Positions 41,749 to 49,391 of a DNA stretch of 64,000 nucleotides are shown one piece after another. The notes under the pieces were generated by a model that did no database searches, was not told where the DNA came from, and saw only the letters and a list, made by a program, of their open reading frames with translations. Each line of letters starts with the position of its first letter. Position 1 is the first letter of the stretch. The stretch comes from Rhodococcus koreensis (GTDB lineage: Bacteria > Actinomycetota > Actinomycetes > Mycobacteriales > Mycobacteriaceae). Both the position numbers and the translations under genes were made by a program. The stretch is from positions 7,901,501 through 7,965,500 of the forward strand of contig NZ_FNSV01000005.1 in NCBI RefSeq assembly GCF_900105905.1, given 5' to 3'.

Positions 41749-41892
41749 TGACCAGTCGCTACTCGGCGATGAAGGTCAGCTGTGCCCTCACCTGTGAAGG
41801 CTGCGCGATCTCGACCGAGCTAGCCGTCACACCAGACCAGTCGCGCACACTGTGGCGCGAGCAAGTTCGAAGAAGCAAGGGGTAGCCCTCCG

Positions 41893-42204
41893 ATGGCAAC
41901 GTACGCGATCGTCAAGACCGGCGGAAAGCAGTACAAGGTCGCTGTTGGTGACCTCGTCAAGGTCGAGAAGATCGAGGGTGAGCCCGGCACTGCTGTCTCG
42001 CTTGCTCCCGTTCTCGTCGTCGACGGATCCGATCTGACGACCGACGCCGACAAGCTGGCCAAGATCTCGGTCACGGGTGAGGTCGTCGAGCACACCAAGG
42101 GCCCGAAGATCCGGATCCACAAGTTCAAGAACAAGACCGGCTACCACAAGCGTCAGGGCCACAGGCAGAAGCTGACGGTCCTCAAGGTCACCGGCATCAA
42201 GTAA
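41893..42204 (+). CDS. rplU: 50S ribosomal protein L21
   Basis: 103 residues, standard length. It starts MATYAIVKTGGKQYKVAVGD and ends with the basic KTGYHKRQGHRQKLTVLKVTGI, both typical of bL21, which binds 23S rRNA domain I. AAGGGG lies upstream of the ATG. Followed after 42 nt by rpmA in the usual bacterial pair. Confidence 0.97.
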   Translation: MATYAIVKTGGKQYKVAVGDLVKVEKIEGEPGTAVSLAPVLVVDGSDLTTDADKLAKISVTGEVVEHTKGPKIRIHKFKNKTGYHKRQGHRQKLTVLKVTGIK

Positions 42205-42246
42205 CTAGAGCTTCAGAGCTGATTTCACCCGAGGAGGGTCAAGAAC

Positions 42247-42510
42247 ATGGCACATAAGAAGGGTGCATCCAGCTCCCGTAACGGTCGCGATTCAAATGCT
42301 CAGCGACTCGGCGTGAAGCGTTTCGGCGGCCAGTCCGTCAGCGCCGGCGAGATCCTGGTGCGTCAGCGCGGAACCCACTTCCACCCCGGCGTCAACGTCG
42401 GTCGTGGCGGCGACGACACGCTGTTCGCTCTCTCCGCCGGTGCCGTCGAGTTCGGCACCAAGCGTGGACGCAAGACCGTGAACATCGTTCCGGCGGCGGC
42501 AGAGGTCTAG
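42247..42510 (+). CDS. rpmA: 50S ribosomal protein L27
   Basis: 87 residues: MAHKKGASSSRNGRDSNAQRLGVKRFGGQ is the flexible N-terminus that reaches towards the peptidyl transferase centre. There is no N-terminal cleavage extension of the kind seen in Firmicutes. GAGGAGG lies upstream of the ATG. A T-tailed terminator follows. Confidence 0.97.
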   Translation: MAHKKGASSSRNGRDSNAQRLGVKRFGGQSVSAGEILVRQRGTHFHPGVNVGRGGDDTLFALSAGAVEFGTKRGRKTVNIVPAAAEV

Positions 42511-42556
42511 TCCTGCCGCGAGTATGCATCGTCCCGTGAGGGACGTTTCAAGCTCC

Positions 42557-42601
42557 CAATAGGGGCGGACCTGGGTCGAGATACCCGGTCCGCCCCTATT
42601 G
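42557..42601 (+). terminator. Rho-independent terminator after rpmA
   Basis: CAATAGGGGCGGACC (42557-42571) pairs perfectly with GGTCCGCCCCTATTG (42587-42601); the loop contains a further GGGT/ACCC pairing. TTGTTCGTTT at the 3' end gives the T-rich tail, the best classic terminator in the window. Confidence 0.88.
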
Positions 42602-42604
42602 TTC

Positions 42605-42640
42605 GTTTCAGAGATCAACACAGTTTCAGAGATCAACACA
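42605..42640 (+). repeat. Perfect 18-bp tandem duplication upstream of obgE
   Basis: GTTTCAGAGATCAACACA occurs twice without mismatch (42605-42622, 42623-42640), directly after the rpmA terminator and 26 bp before obgE. It lies where the obgE promoter or leader must be, and each copy is AT-rich for this genome. Confidence 0.9.
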
Positions 42641-42666
42641 ATTGACTGAGGAAGGATCCGGCAGTC

Positions 42667-44127
42667 ATGTCCCGATTCATTGACCGCGTCGTGCTGCACG
42701 TCAGCGCCGGAAAAGGCGGCAATGGCTGCGCCTCCGTACACCGGGAGAAGTTCAAACCGCTCGGTGGCCCGGACGGCGGCAACGGCGGGCGTGGCGGTGA
42801 CGTCGTGCTCGAGGTGGACGGCAACGTCCACACCCTTCTCGACTTCCATTTCCACCCCCACGCGAAGGCCACCAACGGCAAGCAGGGGATGGGAAGCAAC
42901 CGCGACGGCGCCCAGGGCGACGACCTGATCCTGAAGGTCCCCGACGGCACCGTCGTCCTCGACAAGGACGGCCGGATCGTCGCCGACCTCATCGGTGTCG
43001 GCACCCGCTTCGAGGCCGCCCAGGGCGGCCGCGGCGGACTGGGCAACGCGGCCCTCTCGTCCAAGGCACGCAAGGCGCCGGGCTTCGCACTCCTCGGTGA
43101 GGACGGTGTCGAGCGGGAACTGGTCCTCGAACTGAAGTCCGTGGCCGATGTCGGGCTGGTCGGGTTCCCGTCGGCGGGCAAGTCCTCGCTCGTGTCCGTG
43201 CTGTCGGCGGCGAAGCCGAAGATCGCCGACTACCCGTTCACGACCCTCGTGCCGAACCTCGGCGTGGTGTCGAGCGGCGACACCACGTTCACGGTGGCCG
43301 ACGTGCCCGGGCTGATCCCCGGCGCGAGCGACGGCCGCGGACTCGGGCTGGACTTCCTGCGCCACCTCGAGCGGTGCGCCGTGCTGGCCCACGTCGTCGA
43401 CTGCGCGACGCTCGACCCCGGCCGCGACCCGATCTCCGACATCGATGCGCTCGAGGCCGAACTCGCGGCGTACAAGGGCGCGCTGTCCGGGGACACCGGG
43501 CTCGGTGACCTCGCGGACCGCCCCCGCATCGTGATCCTGAACAAGGCGGACGTGCCGGAGGCGGCCGAACTGGCCGAGATGGTCACCCCCGATCTCGAGG
43601 CCCGCGGATGGCCGATCTTCACGATCTCGGCCGTCAGTCGAGAAGGCTTGCGCCCGTTGACGTTCGCGCTGGCGAAGCTGGTTGCGGACTACCGTGAGGC
43701 GAACCCGAAGGCCGAGCCGAAGCGTCAGGTGATCCGCCCGGTGATCGCGAACGAGAACAGCTTCAGCGTCATCGCCGATCCCGAGATCCCCGGTGGGTTC
43801 ATCGTCCGCGGCACGCGGCCGGAACGCTGGGTGCGGCAGACACAGTTCGACAACGACGAGGCCGTGGGCTACCTCGCCGACCGCCTCGCGCGGCTCGGTG
43901 TGGAAACCGAACTCGTCAAGCAGGGGGCGGAGCCCGGTGCGTCCGTGACGATCGGCAACGTGAGCTTCGACTGGGAGCCCCAGACACCCGCCGGCGTCGA
44001 CCTCACCCGGACCGGGCGCGGCACCGACCCACGTCTGGATCAGGTGGAGCGCATCGGCGCGACCGAGCGTAAGCACGCATCCAGGGTCCGTCGCGGTCTC
44101 GAAGGCCTCGACCCCGAAGACCAGTGA
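42667..44127 (+). CDS. obgE: Obg GTPase (CgtA)
   Basis: Essential GTPase of 50S ribosome maturation and stress control. 486 residues: N-terminal glycine-rich Obg fold (1-158, KGGNGCASVHREKF; GGPDGGNGGRGGDV), GTPase domain with G1 GFPSAGKSS (166-174), the TT of PFTTLVPNLG, G3 DVPGLIPGA, G4 NKAD and G5 ISAVS, then a C-terminal OCT domain (about 350-430) and a charged tail. The ribosome binding site is GAGGAAGG. The stop overlaps proB by 4 bp. Confidence 0.96.
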   Translation: MSRFIDRVVLHVSAGKGGNGCASVHREKFKPLGGPDGGNGGRGGDVVLEVDGNVHTLLDFHFHPHAKATNGKQGMGSNRDGAQGDDLILKVPDGTVVLDKDGRIVADLIGVGTRFEAAQGGRGGLGNAALSSKARKAPGFALLGEDGVERELVLELKSVADVGLVGFPSAGKSSLVSVLSAAKPKIADYPFTTLVPNLGVVSSGDTTFTVADVPGLIPGASDGRGLGLDFLRHLERCAVLAHVVDCATLDPGRDPISDIDALEAELAAYKGALSGDTGLGDLADRPRIVILNKADVPEAAELAEMVTPDLEARGWPIFTISAVSREGLRPLTFALAKLVADYREANPKAEPKRQVIRPVIANENSFSVIADPEIPGGFIVRGTRPERWVRQTQFDNDEAVGYLADRLARLGVETELVKQGAEPGASVTIGNVSFDWEPQTPAGVDLTRTGRGTDPRLDQVERIGATERKHASRVRRGLEGLDPEDQ

Positions 44128-45224
44128 GCGCCACCCGGCGCACGGTCGCGTCGGCGGGCAGCATCGTCGTGAAGATCGGCTCGTCGGCGCTGACCAGTCT
44201 GGTCGGCGGGCTCGACGTCGGTCGGCTCGACGCGCTGGCCGACGCGATCGAGGCACGGATGCGTGCCGGTTCCGACGTGGTCGTCGTGTCGTCCGGGGCG
44301 GTGGGCGCGGGTCTGGCCCCGTTGGGGCTGACCAAGCGGCCGCGGGACCTGGCGACGAAGCAGGCCGCCGCGAGCGTCGGCCAACTGGCTCTGGCCCACG
44401 CCTGGGGTACCTCGTTCGCCCGGTACGGGCGCACGGTGGGACAGGTGCTGCTGACGGCGGACGACATCGCCCGCCGCGCACAGCACCGCAACGCGCAGCG
44501 CACCCTCGACCGCCTGCGCGCCCTGCACGCGGTCGCGATCGTCAACGAGAACGACACCGTCGCCACCGCGGAGCTGCGATTCGGCGACAACGACCGGCTC
44601 GCGGCACTCGTCGCGCACCTGGTCGGCGCGGACGCACTCGTGTTGCTGTCGGATGTCGACGGGCTGTACGACGGCGACCCCCGCAAGGGCAATGCGACGC
44701 TGATTCCCGAGGTGAACAGCCCCGAGGATCTGGACGGGGTGGTCGCCGGCTCGGGCGGCGCCCTCGGCACCGGCGGGATGGCGTCCAAGCTGTCCGCGGC
44801 GCGCCTCGCGGCCGATGCCGGTGTTCCGGTGCTGCTCGCCGCCGCCTCGGACGCCGGGGCGGCGCTGCGGGACGCCAGTGTGGGGACCGCGTTCGCGGCC
44901 CGGCCGTCCCGGTTGTCGGCGCGCAAGTTCTGGGTGCGGCACGCCGCGGACGAGCAGGGGATCCTGCACATCGACGAGGGCGCCGTCCGGGCCGTCGTCA
45001 CCCGGCGCCGGTCGCTGCTGCCCGCGGGCATCACGGCGGTGTCGGGACGGTTCTACGGCGGCGACGTCGTGTCACTCCTCGGCCCCGAGGAACGTCCCGT
45101 GGCCAGGGGAGTGGTGGCCTACGACTCGGCCGAGATCAGCGACATCCTCGGCAAGTCGACCCAGGAACTGCCTGCCGAAATGCAGCGCCCCGTGGTCCAC
45201 GCCGACGACCTGGTGCCGCTCTAG
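44124..45224 (+). CDS. proB: Glutamate 5-kinase
   Basis: First step of proline synthesis, glutamate to glutamyl 5-phosphate. 366 residues: an amino acid kinase domain (IVVKIGSSALTS; VVVSSGAVGAGL; NENDTVATAELRFGDND; LLSDVDGLYDGDP; GTGGMASKLSAA) and a C-terminal PUA domain (about 275-360). GTG 44124 overlaps the obgE stop (GTGA). proA lies 10 kb downstream, separated by a block of minus-strand genes, as in mycobacteria where they are also apart. Confidence 0.95.
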   Translation: MSATRRTVASAGSIVVKIGSSALTSLVGGLDVGRLDALADAIEARMRAGSDVVVVSSGAVGAGLAPLGLTKRPRDLATKQAAASVGQLALAHAWGTSFARYGRTVGQVLLTADDIARRAQHRNAQRTLDRLRALHAVAIVNENDTVATAELRFGDNDRLAALVAHLVGADALVLLSDVDGLYDGDPRKGNATLIPEVNSPEDLDGVVAGSGGALGTGGMASKLSAARLAADAGVPVLLAAASDAGAALRDASVGTAFAARPSRLSARKFWVRHAADEQGILHIDEGAVRAVVTRRRSLLPAGITAVSGRFYGGDVVSLLGPEERPVARGVVAYDSAEISDILGKSTQELPAEMQRPVVHADDLVPL

Positions 45225-45227
45225 AGG

Positions 45228-46055
45228 TCAGGCGGGCAGCGCGGACGACGCGTCGAGCAGCGCGGTGAGGGCTTCCGAGCAGCCGGCGTGCACGGTGAGT
45301 GTCGCGAACTCGTCGCCGCGCGTCGCTCCCCGGTTGACGATCGCGATGGGGATTCCGCGTTTGGCGGCGCGCCGGACGAAGCGCAGTCCCGACATGACGG
45401 TGAGCGAAGACCCGGCCACCAGCAGTGCCTCGGCCTCGTCGACCACGTCGTAGGCGGCCGCGACCCGCGGTTTCGGGACGGACTCGCCGAAGTACACGAT
45501 GTCGGGTTTGAGCATGCCTCCGCACGCCTCGCAGTCGACCATCCGGAAATGCTCGGTGCTGGTGACGACCGCGTCGGCGTCCGGTGCGATCTCCACTCCC
45601 TGTGCGGCGGCGACGGTTTCGGCGAATCCCGGGTTCGCGCGCTCGAGCCGGTCGGCGAGCGTCGCCCGCGAGATCAGTGCGTTGCACGTCAGGCACCGGA
45701 CCTGGGCGTACGTGCCGTGCAGGTCGATCACCCGGCGACTTCCGGCCTTCGTGTGCAGCAGGTCGACGTTCTGGGTGACGACCGCGCTCGCGACCCCGGC
45801 CCGTTCGAGCCCGGCGAGGGCGCGGTGGCCGGAGTTGGGCCGGGCGGCGTCCATGTGCCGCCACCCGAGGTGGTTCCGTGCCCAGTAGTGGCGGCGGAAT
45901 TCGGGGTCACCGGTGAACTGCTGATACGTCATGGGGTTGCGCGGGGGTGAATCCGGACCGCGGTAATCGGGGATCCCGGAGTCCGTCGAGATGCCGGCGC
46001 CGGTGATCACACACAGGCGCCGGCCCCCGAGTACGTCGATCAGTGGGGCGAACAC
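45228..46055 (-). CDS. Sirtuin-type NAD-dependent protein deacylase
   Basis: Removes acyl groups from lysines using NAD. 275 residues: NAD-binding TGAGISTDSGIPDYRG (18-33) and TQNVDLLH (94-101), catalytic His113 in DLHGT, and zinc cysteines C121, C124, C175 and C178. The GIPDYRG form and length match the bacterial class II-like sirtuins, which may favour other acyl groups over acetyl. GTG 46055 follows TATTCT by 7 nt with a GGAG between, so either a leaderless or a very short leader start. It converges with proB, leaving only 3 bp. Confidence 0.9.
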   Translation of the reverse strand: MFAPLIDVLGGRRLCVITGAGISTDSGIPDYRGPDSPPRNPMTYQQFTGDPEFRRHYWARNHLGWRHMDAARPNSGHRALAGLERAGVASAVVTQNVDLLHTKAGSRRVIDLHGTYAQVRCLTCNALISRATLADRLERANPGFAETVAAAQGVEIAPDADAVVTSTEHFRMVDCEACGGMLKPDIVYFGESVPKPRVAAAYDVVDEAEALLVAGSSLTVMSGLRFVRRAAKRGIPIAIVNRGATRGDEFATLTVHAGCSEALTALLDASSALPA

Positions 46056-46076
46056 GCACTCCAGAATAGCGCCGGT

Positions 46077-47012
46077 TCAGTACCCGACGACGGGATCGAT
46101 CAGAGCGGTGAGATTCTCACCTGCGACGAAGCGGGTGACGTTCAGCGCTACGTGCTCGGCGAACGCCGGGGGACGCACCGCAGGCGGGTTGGAATCGTGC
46201 GGGGTGATGATCACGTTCGGCAGATTCCACAACGGGTGACCGTCGGGTAGCGGCTCGGGGTCGGTGACATCGAGTCCCGCTCCGCCGATCGTGTTGTCCC
46301 GCAGCGCTTTCACCAGTGCATTGGTGTGGACGAGTGAGCCGCGCGCGACGTTGATGACCCACGCGGTCGGCTTCATCTGCGCGAACTCCGCCGCCCCGAC
46401 CAGATGGTGGGTGGCGTCGGTGGCGGGAGCGCCGAGCACGAAGTGATCCGCCCGGGCCCACACCTCGCCCAGCCGGGTGGTGGGGAGCGTCTCGATCGCG
46501 CCCGGCACCGGGCTGCCGGAACGATTCACCGCGATCACGTCGGCACCGACGCCCGCGAGCATCGGGATCAGCGCCCGGCCGATACCGCCGGCGCCCACGA
46601 TCGCGACCGTGGTGCCCCGCAGGGTGCCGACCTTCGAGAAGAACTCCTGCTGGCGCCAGGTCTTCGCCTCGAGGTGCTCGGGCAGCGCCCGCACCCCGGC
46701 AAGCAGCAGGGTCAGCGCGTGCTCGGCGACGGTGGCGGCGAACGCGCCCGCCGCCGACGTCCACAGCACGGTGGAGTCGGGTCTGATCACCTTCGCGGCG
46801 AACCACTCCTCGACACCCGCGGAGTTCAACTGCACCCAGCGGATCTTCTCGGGAAGCGGATCCGGGAACCCGATCGGACCCGTGGTCCAGACCAGCGCGT
46901 CCGCGGACTCGAGGGGTGCCACACGGGCACCGCCCCGGCGCACCGCATCCTCGAGGAGCGGGTCCGGGGCGGGTCCGATGGCTATAGCTGGAACAGCAGC
47001 GTCGTCGGCCAT
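46077..47012 (-). CDS. D-isomer-specific 2-hydroxyacid dehydrogenase
   Basis: An NAD(P)-dependent 2-ketoacid reductase, 311 residues. The Rossmann motif is VGAGGIG (139-145); the catalytic set is Arg224 (NVARGS), Glu253 (DPEPLP) and His272 (TPHDSN). It resembles the hydroxypyruvate/glyoxylate reductase branch. It is 21 nt upstream of the sirtuin gene and 9 nt after ectC on the same strand, so it may be transcribed with the ectoine operon, though no ectoine-related role is known. Substrate is unassigned. Confidence 0.85.
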   Translation of the reverse strand: MADDAAVPAIAIGPAPDPLLEDAVRRGGARVAPLESADALVWTTGPIGFPDPLPEKIRWVQLNSAGVEEWFAAKVIRPDSTVLWTSAAGAFAATVAEHALTLLLAGVRALPEHLEAKTWRQQEFFSKVGTLRGTTVAIVGAGGIGRALIPMLAGVGADVIAVNRSGSPVPGAIETLPTTRLGEVWARADHFVLGAPATDATHHLVGAAEFAQMKPTAWVINVARGSLVHTNALVKALRDNTIGGAGLDVTDPEPLPDGHPLWNLPNVIITPHDSNPPAVRPPAFAEHVALNVTRFVAGENLTALIDPVVGY

Positions 47013-47021
47013 GGGTCGAAC

Positions 47022-47420
47022 TTACGCGGGAACCTCGATCAAGGGGTAGACACCGTTTTCGTCGTGGACCTCACGGCCGGTGACGGGCGGGTTGAACACG
47101 CACAGCATCCGCATTTCGGTCTCCGGCTCGACGCGGTGACGTTCGTGACCGTTGAGCAGGTACATCGAACCGGGGCCGAGTTCGTAGACCTTGTCGTTGT
47201 CGAGGTCGGTCAATTTGCCGGTTCCCTCGACGAGCCAGACGGCCTCGACGTGGTTGGCGTAGTGGAACTCGTTGACCGAACCGGCTTTGATCGTGGTCTC
47301 GTGGAACGAGAAACCCACTTTGTCGCCGCCGAGGATGATGCGCTTGCTGCGCCAGTTCCCGTCCTCGCTGGTGATGTCGCGCTCGGTGTCGGTGATTTCT
47401 GCGGTGGTGCGAACGATCAT
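47022..47420 (-). CDS. ectC: L-Ectoine synthase
   Basis: Cyclises N-gamma-acetyl-2,4-diaminobutyrate to the compatible solute ectoine. 132 residues, a small cupin: MIVRTTAEITDTERDI start, NEFHYANHVEAVWLVEGTGKL with metal-binding residues and YLLNGHERHRVEPETEMRMLCVFNPP. ATG 47420 has GAGAGGA 9 nt upstream; the extended open frame to 47834 is shadow of ectB. Last of the ectABC set; no ectoine hydroxylase gene (ectD) follows. Confidence 0.95.
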   Translation of the reverse strand: MIVRTTAEITDTERDITSEDGNWRSKRIILGGDKVGFSFHETTIKAGSVNEFHYANHVEAVWLVEGTGKLTDLDNDKVYELGPGSMYLLNGHERHRVEPETEMRMLCVFNPPVTGREVHDENGVYPLIEVPA

Positions 47421-47437
47421 GGGTGTCAGTCCTCTCT

Positions 47438-48700
47438 CTAGCTGCAGACCTTGCCGGTGGCGTCGGCGAGAATGGCCAGGCCGTGGTCCAGTTCCTCGTC
47501 GGTGATGGTGAGCGCCGGCAGGAGCTTGACCACCTCGTCGGACGGTCCGGACGTCTCCGCGAGCAGTCCCTCGTCGAAGGCGAGTGCGCAGACCTTGCCC
47601 GCGCGCTCCGGCTCGTCGAAGACGAGGCCCTGGACGAGGCCGCGACCGCGGGTGGAGACGGAACCCTCGAACTGGTTCGCCAGCTCGGTGAACGCCTGGT
47701 GGATCTTCTCGCCCTTGGCCAGCGTCGACTTGTGCAGGGTGTCGTCGGACCAGTAGTGGTCCAGGGCGACCTTCGACGTGACGAACGACGGGTTGTTGCC
47801 ACGGAACGTGCCGTTGTGCTCGCCCGGGCCCCACACGTCGAGCTCACGCTTGAACAGGGTCAGCGCCATCGGGAGGCCGTATCCGCCGATGGACTTCGAC
47901 AGGCAGACGATGTCCGGGGTGATGCCGGCGATTTCGAACGAGAAGAACGGCCCGGTGCGTCCGCAGCCCATCTGGACGTCGTCGACGATCAGCAGGATGT
48001 CGCGTTCGGCACACAGGTCCGCGAGGGCGCGCAGCCACTCGGGGCGAGCGACGTTGACGCCGCCCTCACCCTGCACCGTCTCGACGATCACGGCGGCCGG
48101 ACGGTTCAGGCCACTGCCCGAGTCGTCGAGCACGCGGGAGAACCAGTGGAAGTCCTCGGTGACTCCGTCGAAGTAGTTGTCGAACGGCATCGGGGTGGCG
48201 TGCACCAGCGGGATTCCGGCGCCGGCGCGTTTCATCGAGTTACCGGTGACCGACAGGGCGCCGAGCGTCATGCCGTGGAAAGCGTTGGTGAAGTTGATGA
48301 TCGACGAACGACCCGTCACCTTGCGCGCCAGTTTCAGTGCGGCCTCGACCGTGTTGGTGCCGGTGGGTCCGGGAAACTGGACCTTGTAGTCGAGACCTCG
48401 CGGTTTCAGGATCTTGTCCTGGAAGGTCTCGAGCAGGTCACGTTTGGCCACGGTCGACATGTCGAGGCCGTGCGTGATGCCGTCGCCGACGATGTAGTCG
48501 ACGAGCGCCGACTTCAGGACCGGGTTGTTGTGGCCGTAGTTCAGCGAACCGGCGCCGGCGAAGAAGTCGAGGTAGTCGCGGCCGTTCTCGTCGCGGATCC
48601 ACGATCCGGACGCCGACTCGAAGACGGCGGGCCAGCCGCGGCTGTAGCTGCGAACCTCGGACTCGAGGCTCTCGAAAATGTTCGTATCGATGTTAGTCAT
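47438..48700 (-). CDS. ectB: Diaminobutyrate--2-oxoglutarate transaminase
   Basis: Makes L-2,4-diaminobutyrate from aspartate semialdehyde and glutamate. 420-residue class III aminotransferase; the PLP lysine is Lys269 in CLSKSIGGYG and Asp240 (IVDDVQMGCGRTG) holds the pyridine nitrogen. PGPTGTNTVEAALKLAR and FHGMTLGALSVTG are characteristic. Lies between ectA and ectC with short gaps of 27 and 17 nt. Confidence 0.95.
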   Translation of the reverse strand: MTNIDTNIFESLESEVRSYSRGWPAVFESASGSWIRDENGRDYLDFFAGAGSLNYGHNNPVLKSALVDYIVGDGITHGLDMSTVAKRDLLETFQDKILKPRGLDYKVQFPGPTGTNTVEAALKLARKVTGRSSIINFTNAFHGMTLGALSVTGNSMKRAGAGIPLVHATPMPFDNYFDGVTEDFHWFSRVLDDSGSGLNRPAAVIVETVQGEGGVNVARPEWLRALADLCAERDILLIVDDVQMGCGRTGPFFSFEIAGITPDIVCLSKSIGGYGLPMALTLFKRELDVWGPGEHNGTFRGNNPSFVTSKVALDHYWSDDTLHKSTLAKGEKIHQAFTELANQFEGSVSTRGRGLVQGLVFDEPERAGKVCALAFDEGLLAETSGPSDEVVKLLPALTITDEELDHGLAILADATGKVCS

Positions 48701-48727
48701 GTTGCTGCATTCCTCCGGGGCATGCTC

Positions 48728-49279
48728 TTAGCCGATCGTGTACAGATCTTCGGCTTCGTGTCCATCGGGAAAATCGTTAGGGGAGAACAGTTCCTGCTTG
48801 TTGATCGCCGTATCTCGGCGACGCGCCAATGCTGTGAACAGTGCGATCGAAGCCTCGTTGTCGGGGCTGATCGTCGTTTCGAGATGGGTAATCCCTTCGG
48901 GTGCAAGGCGATCGAGCAGCGCGCTCAACATACGACCTGCAATTCCCTTGCCGCGCTGGTCGGCGTCTACGGCAACCTGCCAGACGAACAGCGTCGCAGG
49001 GGATTCTGGGCGGATGAAGCCCGATACGAACCCCGCGACGCGTTCGTCGACGACTGCGACGACCGACGATCGGCTGAAATCTCTACACCACAACAGGTAT
49101 GCGTAGCTCGAATTGAGATCGAGCACTTCCGTGTTCCTGGCGATCTCCCAGAGCCGGACTCCGTCAGTGATCTCTGGACTTCTGAACAACACCGCGTCCG
49201 GCGCGGTGGTCGGGATGGCACTCTTCTGAACAGGCGTCATTGGAAATTCGAACCTAACAACCATCCCCTTCGATTTCAC
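48728..49279 (-). CDS. ectA: L-2,4-Diaminobutyric acid acetyltransferase
   Basis: Acetylates diaminobutyrate at N-gamma using acetyl-CoA. GNAT fold with FRSPEITDGVRLWEIA, SSYAYLLWCRDFS (family marker), the acetyl-CoA loop VDADQRGKGIAGRML and TISPDNEASIALF. Start is uncertain: GTG 49279 (183 residues, GAGG 3 nt upstream), ATG 49264 (AAGGGG adjacent) or ATG 49240 (MTPVQKSA, 170 residues). The gene opens the ectABC operon; a CRP-like site lies upstream. Confidence 0.93.
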   Translation of the reverse strand: MKSKGMVVRFEFPMTPVQKSAIPTTAPDAVLFRSPEITDGVRLWEIARNTEVLDLNSSYAYLLWCRDFSRSSVVAVVDERVAGFVSGFIRPESPATLFVWQVAVDADQRGKGIAGRMLSALLDRLAPEGITHLETTISPDNEASIALFTALARRRDTAINKQELFSPNDFPDGHEAEDLYTIG

Positions 49280-49335
49280 GTGCCTCGCGAAATTGGACAG
49301 TTCAGGCGGCAGAGCTTTGCAGGTGAGACGTGCAA

Positions 49336-49351
49336 AGTGATGCTGATCACA
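49336..49351 (-). promoter_or_regulatory. CRP/GlxR-type operator upstream of ectABC
   Basis: AGTGATGCTGATCACA (read on the minus strand TGTGATCAGCATCACT) matches the TGTGA-N6-TCACA consensus at 9 of 10 defined positions and is itself nearly palindromic. It lies 57 bp upstream of GTG 49279 in the 112-bp gap between recQ and ectA, next to an AT-rich TTACATAAT stretch that could be the promoter. Confidence 0.6.
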
Positions 49352-49391
49352 TTATGTAACTTTTGGGTGAACCGCAAGCGACACACTTCGC

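Noticed and set aside
46077..47012. Ectoine hydroxylase (ectD) after ectC
   Set aside because: The gene encodes an NAD-type 2-hydroxyacid dehydrogenase with Arg/Glu/His catalytic set; no dioxygenase motif is present.
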